Shown here in pieces: positions 1 through 8,650 of a DNA stretch of 64,000 bases. The translations under genes were made by a program, and so were the position numbers. The DNA comes from Promethearchaeia archaeon (GTDB lineage: Archaea > Asgardarchaeota > Lokiarchaeia > Sigyniarchaeales > SOKP01). The notes under the pieces were generated by a model, which made no database searches, was not told where the DNA came from, and saw only the letters and a program-made list of their open reading frames with translations. Where the stretch lies: positions 204,547 to 268,546 of the forward strand of contig JAHQWG010000028.1 of assembly GCA_029856045.1 (NCBI GenBank), written 5' to 3'. Each line of letters begins with the position of its first letter. Position 1 is the stretch's first letter.

Positions 1-445
1 AAGGACCTCCATTAACTGAAGTGCAGAAGCATGTAGTTCTTGGTTCCAAGCAACCCATTCCGATTAAAGTTATATTTTCTAATCGATTCAAGATAAGTGG
101 GTCTTTATATTTCCCAAATGAGAAAAAAATTTTAAATAATGAAAAACCCATGGAATCACACGGTCTTATTCCAAGTATTACTGTCTTCTCGTATGGTGGG
201 TTTTCTATAATCTTTACTCCTTTTTCCTCCTTTTTATAGGAAAAAAGAGTGTCAATCATGGGAAAAAGCACGCTTTTTGCAGGAATTTTCGAATTTGAAT
301 AATCTAAACAAATTTCTTTTGCATCAGTAATCTCCTTAAACAATACTACACCTTCTTCTTTAACTGGACCAAATACTTTGAACTCTTTCTGTAATTCTTT
401 TATTAGATCAGATATTTTTTCTTTTGATATCATTTTTTGCACCAT
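1..445 (-). CDS. AsrA/HydB-like 4Fe-4S electron-transfer protein (partial, N-terminal 148 residues)
   Basis: Open reading frame that runs off the left edge; the ATG at 445 is preceded by a strong Shine-Dalgarno (GGAGGT at about 452-457) and lies 14 nt after the stop of the FrhB-like gene, so it is the last visible gene of the Hdr operon. The visible part has LGIRPCDSMG (residues 91-100), then GMGCLEPRTTCFCTSVNGGP near the cut end with Cys132, Cys139 and Cys141. This arrangement is characteristic of the family containing anaerobic sulfite reductase subunit A and the beta subunit of Pyrococcus sulfhydrogenase, which carries C-terminal 4Fe-4S clusters that would lie outside the window. Role inferred: cytoplasmic electron relay between the Hdr complex and a donor or acceptor flavoprotein. 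The family is clear; the partner is not. Confidence 0.8.
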   Translation of the reverse strand, partial: MVQKMISKEKISDLIKELQKEFKVFGPVKEEGVVLFKEITDAKEICLDYSNSKIPAKSVLFPMIDTLFSYKKEEKGVKIIENPPYEKTVILGIRPCDSMGFSLFKIFFSFGKYKDPLILNRLENITLIGMGCLEPRTTCFCTSVNGGP

Positions 446-459
446 TTCTTTACCTCCAT

Positions 460-1437
460 TTAATCCTCTTCTATCATAAATTCCTGTTTATCGTCAAATT
501 TATGAGTACCCATAGGTGGAAGGACTTCTAAACTTATTCCACTTTCGAAATCAAACCTCTCCTTAACAATTTTTTCTAACTTTCTCGTAATAAAATTCAA
601 GTCTATACCCATGGGGCAGACGCTACTACACGCTCCACAAGAAACGCATCTTCCAGCAACATGAAAGGCGCGAATCATATGGAAAATGAAATTATCGGAA
701 ATATCTGCGGTTTTTCCAAACCAAACTGGTTTGTTCTGATCAATAAAACATAAGGTACAATAACACATAGGGCATGCTTCTCTGCACGCATAACATCTAA
801 TGCATCTGTTTAATTCTTTTTTAAAGTATTCTATTTTATCTTTGGAACTCTTCGACTCGATCTCATTTAAATCCTTGAAATCATCTTTTAGTGGTTTTTC
901 GGGTTTTTTATTCCCAAGAATTATGTCAGAAATTGGTGGGATTTTATAGTGGCAAGTTATACATAGTTGATTAATATAATCTTGTAACGGAAGTGTTTTA
1001 TTGAAGTCTTTTCCCTTAATAATAATCTTATCATCTTCAATATCGGCTTCAATTATTTCTTTATCTCCTATTTCAACCATGATTTTTGCTCTATTTAAAA
1101 CACCTTCGCATGGAATTCCAATAATTGTGATATTTTCTCTATTTAGCTGTTTTTCTACTATTAAATGAACAATAGCGCGTCCTACGCACCCTTTTGAAAT
1201 TATCCCAATCTTTCTATCATCGTTCTTCGCTAGATACTTTGCGAGATTTAAATCACAACTTTGGTTCCAAACTAGCATATCTGTTTTGCTTGCATCAGTA
1301 ATAAAACATGGTCCAGAGCGAAGTGGAATAGATCCTTTCGTGTATCCAATAATCAGATCAACTTTTCCTTCTTCTAATAATTTCTTTGCAGTTTCTCTAA
1401 TGGATTTTTCTATGTCGTCTATTATTTTTCTCACCAT
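460..1437 (-). CDS. FrhB-like / 4Fe-4S dicluster electron-transfer subunit
   Basis: A 325-residue iron-sulfur protein. The N-terminal half (about 1-170) resembles the FrhB/FdhB family of F420-dependent oxidoreductase beta subunits, with conserved Cys44, Cys61, Cys84, Cys110, Cys159 and Cys162. Near residue 212 is a dense Cys cluster (C212, C215, C218, C222, with extra C225, C227, C230), followed by a second 4Fe-4S motif (C264, C267, C270, C274 then P). The start overlaps the upstream mvhD by 7 nt, which indicates translational coupling. Such proteins next to HdrA/MvhD connect an electron donor (F420H2, formate or NAD(P)H through a partner) to the flavin of HdrA. Which donor is used cannot be told from this gene alone. 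Confidence 0.75.
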   Translation of the reverse strand: MVRKIIDDIEKSIRETAKKLLEEGKVDLIIGYTKGSIPLRSGPCFITDASKTDMLVWNQSCDLNLAKYLAKNDDRKIGIISKGCVGRAIVHLIVEKQLNRENITIIGIPCEGVLNRAKIMVEIGDKEIIEADIEDDKIIIKGKDFNKTLPLQDYINQLCITCHYKIPPISDIILGNKKPEKPLKDDFKDLNEIESKSSKDKIEYFKKELNRCIRCYACREACPMCYCTLCFIDQNKPVWFGKTADISDNFIFHMIRAFHVAGRCVSCGACSSVCPMGIDLNFITRKLEKIVKERFDFESGISLEVLPPMGTHKFDDKQEFMIEED

Positions 1438-1877
1438 TCTTTATTAAATATTTTATTTGGACCTACTGATTTTACATTTTCAACAGTTTTTCGTACAACC
1501 TTTGCAAATCTTTCTCCTTCAGCAGCAGAGACCCAAGTAAAATTGAGTCTTTCAGGTTCAATTCCCAAAAATATCATCAAATCTCTTAAAATCGCAAACC
1601 TTCTTCTTGCAACATAATTGCCAGAGATATAGTGACAATCACCAGGATGACATCCTGAGACAAGAATACCGTCCCAACCATAAGCTAGGCTTTTTACTAT
1701 GAAGAATGGGTTAATTCGACCTGTACAAGGCACGCGAACAACTCGAATGTTTGGGGGATATTGAATTCGACTAACTCCCGCTAAATCAGCACCTGCATAC
1801 GAGCACCAATTACATAAAAACGCAATTATTTTAGGTTTCCACTCCTCTGTTAAATTTTCTTTACTTTCATCAGTCAT
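1431..1877 (-). CDS. mvhD: MvhD-like hydrogenase iron-sulfur (delta) subunit
   Basis: A 148-residue protein of the MvhD/FlpD family, the small [2Fe-2S] protein that passes electrons from a hydrogenase or dehydrogenase to HdrA. The five family cysteines are visible: LCNWCSYAGADLAG (C22, C25), PCTGR (C51) and SGCHPGDCHY (C76, C81). The ATG at 1877 uses a Shine-Dalgarno (GGGAGGGAA) that lies inside the last codons of the preceding hdrA. It is the shorter of two mvhD paralogues in the operon and lacks the C-terminal extension of the other, so it probably serves the adjacent fused HdrA. No hydrogenase large subunit is present in the window. Confidence 0.93.
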   Translation of the reverse strand: MTDESKENLTEEWKPKIIAFLCNWCSYAGADLAGVSRIQYPPNIRVVRVPCTGRINPFFIVKSLAYGWDGILVSGCHPGDCHYISGNYVARRRFAILRDLMIFLGIEPERLNFTWVSAAEGERFAKVVRKTVENVKSVGPNKIFNKEW

Positions 1878-1880
1878 TTT

Positions 1881-4800
1881 TTATTCCCTCCCCATTATCA
1901 TAGCAAATATTTGTTCACCTGTAAATCCTAATATATCGATTGCGGAGCATCTGCAATTCCCAGAACACGCTCCACAACCTTTACATAAAGCTTCATTAAT
2001 AACTGCAATTGTACCAAATCGACGATCTTCTTGAAGCTCAATTGCGTTATAAGCACAATTAAGAACACACAAACCACAACCAGAGCACCTAGTTGGGTCA
2101 ATTCGAGCAATTTTTCCTTCGGCTTCAATTTTATCTTTTGATAATATTGTACATGCTCTTGAAACAGTTGCTTTAGCTTGAGAAATACAATCTTCTATCG
2201 GTTTTGGTGCGTGAGCTAAACCTGCTACAAAAACTCCTTCGGTAGCAAAATCAACAGGTCTTAACTTAACATGAGCCTCTAAAAAGAAATTATCATCATT
2301 CAATGGTACCTTTAATTGCATTGCTAACTCTTCATTTTCATCTCTTGAAGAGACAATACCTACACTTAATGCCAATAAGTCTGCTTTAATCGAAATATCG
2401 CCAATATCTGGTTTTTTAACAATAATATCCAAATTTCCATTCGCTATCTTTACTTCAGGTTCTTGATTCTCATTGAATTGAATAAATAAAACTCCCATTT
2501 GACGGGCTTTTTGATAATACTTCTCTTTAAAACCATAAGTTCTAATATCTCTAAATAAAATGGTAATGTTAATTTCTGGGTTCAATTCTTTTATTTTTAA
2601 TGCATTCTTAATTGCTTCAGCACAACACATTTTACTACAATAAGGATGTTCTTCATTTCTTGAACCTACACATTGAATCATTACAATTGATTTAACATCT
2701 TTAAGTTCATTTGGACTTTTATAGATTTTTTCCTCTAATTCTGATTGTCTTATTATTCTTGGATCTTTACCATATTGATATTCAGTTGGTATATATTCAT
2801 TCGAACCTGTGGCAACAATAACCACGCCATGATCAAATTCCGCTGGAATTTTTGATTCACCATGTGTTATTGTGGTATGAAAGTTGCCAACATATCCATC
2901 AATTGCTTCAATATGGGTATTTGTATATAAATTAAGATTCTTTTGGCTCTTTATTTTCGTGATTAAATCATCTAGATATTCTTGCACATTCCCTCCTTCA
3001 AGTGTACTATAGATTTTCCGAGAAATACCTCCTAATTCGTTTTTCTTTTCGATTAGATAAGTTTCATAACCTTGTTTAGCAAAATCTAATGCAGCAACCA
3101 TACCTGTGATTCCGCCTCCAATTACTAAGGCTTTTTTTATAACATCTAAGGTCATTCTTTCCAACGGAAAAATTTTTCTTGCTTTATTAACTGCCATTCT
3201 AACTAAATCTTTTGCTTTTTCAGTTGCATTTTCTGGCTCGTGCATATGAACCCAAGAGCACTGATCTCTAATATTTGTCATTTGAAAAAGGTATCTGTTT
3301 AATCCAGCTTCTCTAATTGTTTCTTGAAATAATGATTCATGGGTTCTAGGAGTACAGGATGCAACAATAACGCGATTAAGATTATGCTCCTTTATCTTTT
3401 CTTTAATAATTGTCTGAGTATCAGCTGAGCAAGTATATAAATTTCTATCTGCCATAACTACATTAGGAAGTTTACCTGCATATTCTGTAACAGCAGGAAC
3501 ATCCACATACCCACCAATATTAATACCACAATGGCAAACAAATACACCTATTCTTGGAGGCTGTCCTCTTACGTCAATTTCATCTGGGAGTTCCTTTTTT
3601 GTAATTAAGGTATTTTTTACATCAGATAATAATACATTAACTGCTCCTGCAGCAGCACTTGCCTGAGTAACAGTTTCAGGAATGTCCTTTGGTCCTTGAA
3701 AAGCTCCACATACATATATTCCTGGTCTTGATGATTCTATTGGGTTAAATGAATTAGTTTCACAAAAATTATATTCATTTAATTTAATATTAAATGCCTC
3801 AGCAATCTTTTTCGCATCTTTAGGGGGATTTAATCCTACAGATAAAACTAACATATTAAAGATTTCTTCAACAACTTCGCCATTCTCAGTCTCATATCTA
3901 ATTTTTAGATCTTTGGATTCTGGAATCTCTGAAATTGAAGATATTCTACTTCTTATATATCTAACGCCATATTCATGTTTCGCCCTTTCTATATATTTAT
4001 CAAAATCTTTACCATATGCCCGAATATCCATATAAAAAATTGTTGGGTTGATTACATCAAAATGTTCCTTAGCAATTACTGCTTCTTTTGCAGTATACAT
4101 ACAACAAACTGAAGAACAATATGGTTGCCCTCTTTTTAGATCTCTCGAACCAACACATTGAAGAAATGCAATTTTTTCTGGAATATCTCCGTCAGATAAA
4201 CGTAAAACTTTTCCTGCAAATGGTCCACTTGCACTTAAAATACGTTCAAATTCGATACTGGTTATTACATTTTTATATTTTCCATAACCATATTCCTTTA
4301 TTGATTCTGGTTCAAATTCATCAAAACCTGGTGCTAAAATGATGGCTCCTATATTAATCTCCATTTCTTTATCTTCTTGATCATATTCTACTGCTCCTGC
4401 TTTACAGACACCTTCACAAACTCCACAACCAATACATTTTGCAAGATCTATTGAAAAAACCAGGGGAACTGCTTGGGGATATTTAACAGAAGTTGCTTTG
4501 CATTTAGCTAATCCTTCATTAAACACATCTATAGCTTCTATAGGGCATTTTAATGCACATACTCCACATCCAGTACATTTTTCTTCATTGATATATAATG
4601 CCCTTTTTAATAATTTTACAATAAAATTACCAGCTTCTCCACTAACTTCTTTAATATCTGCATTAATAATCAATTCAATATTATGATGTCTTCCAGTTTC
4701 AACCAATTTGGGTGAAACAATACACATAGCACAGTCATTTGTTGGAAATGTTTTATCCAATTGAGCCATTACGCCACCAATACTTGTGGTAGATTCTACT

Positions 4801-4895
4801 AAATAAACTTTATAACCAGATTCACCTAAATCTAAAGATGCTTGACTTCCACCTATACCTGCTCCAATAACTAACACAGATCCAATTTTATCCAT
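1881..4895 (-). CDS. hdrA: Fused double HdrA (heterodisulfide reductase subunit A-like, 1004 aa)
   Basis: Two HdrA modules in one chain; ordinary HdrA is about 650 residues. Residues 1-440 form an FAD Rossmann module (VIGAGIGGSQASLDL; DCAMC at C55/C58) with an internal two-cluster ferredoxin (C107-C117 and C154-C164). Near residue 446 a typical HdrA start appears (RIGVFVCHCG, C454/C456), then CSWVHMH and a second Rossmann fold (VIGGGITGMVAALD, about 590-603), ending with two more 4Fe-4S motifs (from C937 and C971). HdrA holds the bifurcating flavin in the Hdr complex. The gene is the fused counterpart of the two separate genes at 7330-8628 and 5672-7327. Start chosen from AAGGAGG 8 nt upstream; the ATG shares one base with the stop of the upstream mvhD. 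Confidence 0.93.
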   Translation of the reverse strand: MDKIGSVLVIGAGIGGSQASLDLGESGYKVYLVESTTSIGGVMAQLDKTFPTNDCAMCIVSPKLVETGRHHNIELIINADIKEVSGEAGNFIVKLLKRALYINEEKCTGCGVCALKCPIEAIDVFNEGLAKCKATSVKYPQAVPLVFSIDLAKCIGCGVCEGVCKAGAVEYDQEDKEMEINIGAIILAPGFDEFEPESIKEYGYGKYKNVITSIEFERILSASGPFAGKVLRLSDGDIPEKIAFLQCVGSRDLKRGQPYCSSVCCMYTAKEAVIAKEHFDVINPTIFYMDIRAYGKDFDKYIERAKHEYGVRYIRSRISSISEIPESKDLKIRYETENGEVVEEIFNMLVLSVGLNPPKDAKKIAEAFNIKLNEYNFCETNSFNPIESSRPGIYVCGAFQGPKDIPETVTQASAAAGAVNVLLSDVKNTLITKKELPDEIDVRGQPPRIGVFVCHCGINIGGYVDVPAVTEYAGKLPNVVMADRNLYTCSADTQTIIKEKIKEHNLNRVIVASCTPRTHESLFQETIREAGLNRYLFQMTNIRDQCSWVHMHEPENATEKAKDLVRMAVNKARKIFPLERMTLDVIKKALVIGGGITGMVAALDFAKQGYETYLIEKKNELGGISRKIYSTLEGGNVQEYLDDLITKIKSQKNLNLYTNTHIEAIDGYVGNFHTTITHGESKIPAEFDHGVVIVATGSNEYIPTEYQYGKDPRIIRQSELEEKIYKSPNELKDVKSIVMIQCVGSRNEEHPYCSKMCCAEAIKNALKIKELNPEINITILFRDIRTYGFKEKYYQKARQMGVLFIQFNENQEPEVKIANGNLDIIVKKPDIGDISIKADLLALSVGIVSSRDENEELAMQLKVPLNDDNFFLEAHVKLRPVDFATEGVFVAGLAHAPKPIEDCISQAKATVSRACTILSKDKIEAEGKIARIDPTRCSGCGLCVLNCAYNAIELQEDRRFGTIAVINEALCKGCGACSGNCRCSAIDILGFTGEQIFAMIMGRE

Positions 4896-5668
4896 TATAA
4901 AGCCTCCTTTAATGCATGATAGTAAGGGGTAATCCCATCTATTCTATTAAAATCGATAAGATTTTTTGCCTTTAATGAAACAACATGTTCTAAAATTAAA
5001 CTTGATTCGATATTCAATGATTTTGATAAATCTTTTACTGAAAGTGGTTCTTTTTCAAGTTTTATTAATATTTTATTACGTAAAAATTCTGAATTGAGAG
5101 CATCATCTATTTTTTTTTCATATTCTTCAAATTCAATGATTTCTTCATAAACATTTCCAAATTCTGTAATAGTTCGTTCCCTTCCAACTAAAGTACGTAA
5201 TCTATTATCAGATAAAGTTCTTTTTATTGCTTCTAAATCTTCTTTTAATTTTTGATTAGGTTTTGAACCACTAAATGGAGAAGCTCCTTCATTTTTAATT
5301 TGTTCTGTAAAGTTCGTTACCACTTGACCAAATCTTACACCTTCAGAAGCTGAAACCCACTCAAGACGAAATCTACCAGAAAGACCAATTAGTTGCAATG
5401 CTTTAGAAAGCAAGTCTAATTTCATTTTTTCTTCATAATTTCCATCTATATAATGGCAGTCTCCAGGATGACACCCCATTACAATAACTCCATCTAGCCC
5501 AGTGGCCAATGCTTCAACCACAAATACAGGATCAACTCTTCCACTACACATTACCCTAATAACCCTAATATTAGTTGGATATTGGACTCTACTTACGCCT
5601 GCAAGATCTGCCCCAGCGTATGAGCACCAATTGCATAAAAACCCTAATATTTTAGGTTCAAAACTCAT
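4895..5668 (-). CDS. mvhD: MvhD-like subunit with C-terminal winged-helix-like extension
   Basis: Residues 1-135 are an MvhD-family [2Fe-2S] protein with C12, C15, C41, C66 and C71 in the same contexts as the second copy at 1431-1877 (LCNWCSYAG, GCHPGDCHY). Residues about 135-185 look like a charged linker, and about 195-257 read like a winged-helix DNA-binding fold (repeated helices, LSVKDLSKSLNIESSLILEH, then a short beta wing). The good Shine-Dalgarno GGAGG just upstream supports the ATG at 5668. It sits between the split HdrA and the fused HdrA, so it could link the two HdrA units. Whether the extension binds nucleic acid or merely serves as a docking domain cannot be decided from sequence. 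Confidence 0.9.
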   Translation of the reverse strand: MSFEPKILGFLCNWCSYAGADLAGVSRVQYPTNIRVIRVMCSGRVDPVFVVEALATGLDGVIVMGCHPGDCHYIDGNYEEKMKLDLLSKALQLIGLSGRFRLEWVSASEGVRFGQVVTNFTEQIKNEGASPFSGSKPNQKLKEDLEAIKRTLSDNRLRTLVGRERTITEFGNVYEEIIEFEEYEKKIDDALNSEFLRNKILIKLEKEPLSVKDLSKSLNIESSLILEHVVSLKAKNLIDFNRIDGITPYYHALKEAL

Positions 5669-5671
5669 TTT

Positions 5672-7327
5672 TCATTTACCTCCTGAAGCTAAAATTTGAG
5701 CTAAAATTTGTTTTGTAGTGAAATGGTGATTAGTAATTGCCTTTTCAGGACAAGTAGCCCCACAAAGACCACACCCTTTACAACTTGCTTCTGTAACATG
5801 AGCTATTCCATTTTCATCCTTAGAGATTGCATTATATGGACAAATTTTGATACAAATTCCACAACCTATACATAAATCCTCATCTACCTCAGCGATAGCA
5901 CCTTCGACCTCTAAAACATTCTTTGATATAATAGTACTTGCTCTAGATGCTGCTGCATAAGCTTGAGAAATAGTATCGGGAATATCTTTTGGCCAATGAG
6001 CAGAGCCACAAACATATATTCCATCTGTAGCAAAATCTACGGGACGTAACTTTACATGAGCTTCTAAAAAAAAGTGATTTTCTTCTAATGGGACCTTTAA
6101 CATTTTTGCTAAATTTTCTGAGTCTGGGTTTGCAATTAAAGGAGTGGATAATACAACCATATCATATGGTATGCTAATATCCTGATTCAAATAATCATTA
6201 TATACTTCAATATTGCTTTCTTTAACAATTGGAAGTTTTTCCGGTATATATTTAATAAAAGTAATCCCTTTTTCTCTTGCTTTTCTATAATATTCTTCAT
6301 AAGTAGTTCCTTGAGTTTGAATATCTCGAAATAAAATGGTTATATTGGCATCTGGTTTAAGTTCTTTAATTAACATAGCATTTTTTAATGCGGTCATACA
6401 ACAAATATTCGAGCAATATCGTCTTTCCTCATTTCTTGCCCCAACACATTGAATCATTGCAATATTTTTAACATTTATTTTATTTTCTTTTAATAATTGT
6501 TCTAATTCTAATTGAGTAATAATATTTGAACCATTATATCCAAAGAGTCCTTCTGGTTTAAGAACTTGGGCTCCAGTAGCCACAATAATAATACCTGTAT
6601 TTATATCATAAATTTCGTCTCTTCTTTTTACTGAAACTTTATAATTTCCAATAAATCCTTCAATTTTTACTGGTTCAGTAGAAGTTAATACCTTAATTTT
6701 TTGATGATTTTCAACCAAATTCCTTATTTCTAATACCTTTGATGCATTATCATGGGTTGGATACAATTTGTAGAGGTATCTTAGCAAACCGCCTAATTCT
6801 TGCTCTTTTTCAATTAAAATTACCCTAAATTCTTGATTTGCTAAATTAAGGGCTGCAGTCATTCCAGCAATACCACCTCCAATAATTAAAGCAGTTGGAT
6901 TTATATCTATCGTAAATTTTTCTAATGGCTGCAATAATGATGCTTTAGCTACTCCCATACTAAGCAAAATCTTTGCTTTTTCAGTTGCTGCTTCCGTCTC
7001 TTTCATGTGAACCCAACTGCATTGATCTCGGATATTAACCATTTCAAATAGGTAAGGATTTAAACCAGCTTCTTGACAAGTACTTCTAAATAATGGTTCA
7101 TGAGTGCGAGGAGTACAAGAGGCAACTATTACGCGATTTAAATCATGTTCTTTTATTTTTTCTTTAATTACAGATAAACCAACTTCTGAACAAGTATAAA
7201 GATTATCTGTGGCAAAAGTTACATTTGGTAAGGTTTTTGTATATTCCACTAAACTTAGAACGTCCAAAAACCCTCCTATATTTGTTCCACAATGACAAAT
7301 AAAAACACCAATTCTTATATCTTCCAT
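5672..7327 (-). CDS. hdrA: HdrA-like protein, C-terminal half of the split pair (551 aa)
   Basis: Starts with the HdrA signature RIGVFICHCGTNIGG (C11, C13), followed by LYTCSEVG, VASCTPRTHE and CSWVHMK. An FAD Rossmann motif (LIIGGGIAGMTAALNLA) lies at about residue 145, and the MIQCVGARNEERRYCSNICC segment binds the unusual HdrA cluster. Two ferredoxin motifs close the protein (CIGCGICIKICP and CKGCGLCGATCP). It aligns along its whole length with residues about 446-1004 of the fused HdrA encoded downstream. Only 2 nt separate it from the upstream N-half gene, so the two products very probably form one functional unit. An SD-like GAGAGGGA precedes the ATG. Confidence 0.92.
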   Translation of the reverse strand: MEDIRIGVFICHCGTNIGGFLDVLSLVEYTKTLPNVTFATDNLYTCSEVGLSVIKEKIKEHDLNRVIVASCTPRTHEPLFRSTCQEAGLNPYLFEMVNIRDQCSWVHMKETEAATEKAKILLSMGVAKASLLQPLEKFTIDINPTALIIGGGIAGMTAALNLANQEFRVILIEKEQELGGLLRYLYKLYPTHDNASKVLEIRNLVENHQKIKVLTSTEPVKIEGFIGNYKVSVKRRDEIYDINTGIIIVATGAQVLKPEGLFGYNGSNIITQLELEQLLKENKINVKNIAMIQCVGARNEERRYCSNICCMTALKNAMLIKELKPDANITILFRDIQTQGTTYEEYYRKAREKGITFIKYIPEKLPIVKESNIEVYNDYLNQDISIPYDMVVLSTPLIANPDSENLAKMLKVPLEENHFFLEAHVKLRPVDFATDGIYVCGSAHWPKDIPDTISQAYAAASRASTIISKNVLEVEGAIAEVDEDLCIGCGICIKICPYNAISKDENGIAHVTEASCKGCGLCGATCPEKAITNHHFTTKQILAQILASGGK

Positions 7328-7329
7328 TT

Positions 7330-8628
7330 TTATCCCTCTCTTATAGCATTTTCAGCTGCTTTAGCTGCAGCTCCACTTGCATCTATAACTGAATTTGGAA
7401 TGTCCATAGGCGCTCTACAGCAACCACATAAATAAATTCCCTTTTTGGAGGAATCTAATGGTAAATATGCATTTCCTTTAAAGAAATTGTTTTTATCTAG
7501 ATCAATTCCCAAAATGTTAGCCAATTCAGGAGTATCTTTATTAGGAATCATGCTAGTTGCTAATATTACTAAATCAACGGGAAATTTTTTCACTTTGGAA
7601 GTGTTCATATCTTCATAAATAATAATAGGATTCTTCTCATCATCCTCAACAATTTTTGCTACTTTTCCTTTAAAGTAATTTATTCCATATTCTTTTTGCC
7701 CTCTTTCAATATATTCACGAAAACCTTTGCCCCCTGCCCTTAAATCTATATAAAAGATAAAAGATTGAATTGAATTATCATGCTCGTAAGCAATCATGGC
7801 TTCCTTTGTTGTATACATACAACAAACAGAGGAACAATAAGGATTATATTTAATGTCTCTTGAACCTACACAATTTATAAAGGCGAGTTTCTTCGGTTCT
7901 TTTCTGTCTGAAGGCCTTATCAAATGTCCTTTTAATGGGCCTGATGCACAAATCATTCTTTCAAATTCTAAACCAGTTACTACATTTGGTAAATGTTTAT
8001 AACCTAGATTTACCAATGGAGAAGGGTCAAAAGGTTCATAACCAGTCGCAACAATAATTGATTTTATATTAAGATTAATTTCAGAATCCTTTTGCTCAAA
8101 ATCGATTGCTTCTCTCTCACATACTTTCTCACAAATTCTGCATGCATCCTTAGTTAAATATAGACAATTTTCTGGATCAATAGCCATTATTGAAGGGACA
8201 CCTTGAAGAAAATAAATATAAATTGCCCTTCTTTTTCTTAAAAATACATCAAATTCATCATCAACTCTCATTGGGCATTTTTCAATACACATTCCACAAT
8301 TAATACATTCTTCCGCCTTGATATAACGTGCATGTTGAATTAATTTTGCTTTAAAATTTCCAGCCTTTCCTGTAATTTCTTTTACCTCAGCTAATGTATG
8401 TAATGTTATATTTGGGTGACGATAACATTCTGCGAGTTTTGGAGCCAAAATACAAATCGAACAGTCGTTTGTTGGGAATGTTTTATCAAGTTGAGCCATT
8501 CTGCCGCCAATACATGGTTTTTTTTCAACTAATTCAACTTTCATTCCTCTTTCAGCGAGATCAAGAGAAGCTTGAATCCCAGCTATCCCTCCACCAATCA
8601 CTAAGACACTATTTGAATTTTCTCCCAC
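7330..8628 (-). CDS. hdrA: HdrA/QmoA-like flavoprotein, N-terminal half of the split pair (432 aa)
   Basis: FAD Rossmann protein (VLVIGGGIAGIQASLDLAERG) with the HdrA/QmoA hallmark AQLDKTFPTNDCSICILAPK (C56, C59). An inserted ferredoxin has one regular cluster motif (CINCGMCIEKCP) and a second, spaced differently (CLYLTKDACRICEKVCE). The later segment CVGSRDIKYNPYCSSVCCMYT carries the HdrA non-cubane-type Cys set. It corresponds to residues 1-440 of the fused HdrA downstream. The start is GTG (residue 1 then GENSNSV); no convincing Shine-Dalgarno is seen, so the start is the weakest part of this call. Separation by 2 nt from the C-half gene implies coupled translation. Probable role: flavin-based electron splitting. 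Confidence 0.9.
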   Translation of the reverse strand: MGENSNSVLVIGGGIAGIQASLDLAERGMKVELVEKKPCIGGRMAQLDKTFPTNDCSICILAPKLAECYRHPNITLHTLAEVKEITGKAGNFKAKLIQHARYIKAEECINCGMCIEKCPMRVDDEFDVFLRKRRAIYIYFLQGVPSIMAIDPENCLYLTKDACRICEKVCEREAIDFEQKDSEINLNIKSIIVATGYEPFDPSPLVNLGYKHLPNVVTGLEFERMICASGPLKGHLIRPSDRKEPKKLAFINCVGSRDIKYNPYCSSVCCMYTTKEAMIAYEHDNSIQSFIFYIDLRAGGKGFREYIERGQKEYGINYFKGKVAKIVEDDEKNPIIIYEDMNTSKVKKFPVDLVILATSMIPNKDTPELANILGIDLDKNNFFKGNAYLPLDSSKKGIYLCGCCRAPMDIPNSVIDASGAAAKAAENAIREG

Positions 8629-8650
8629 TATAATACACCATAATAAGAAT

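Noticed and set aside
21-239. Plus-strand open frame at the left edge
   Set aside because: It lies opposite the clearly coding AsrA/HydB-like frame, has no family resemblance and no Shine-Dalgarno.
1881-8628. Selenocysteine in the HdrA or MvhD proteins
   Set aside because: Selenocysteine forms are known in archaeal HdrA and Vhu/MvhD relatives, but here every expected position is an ordinary Cys codon and no in-frame TGA interrupts these genes.
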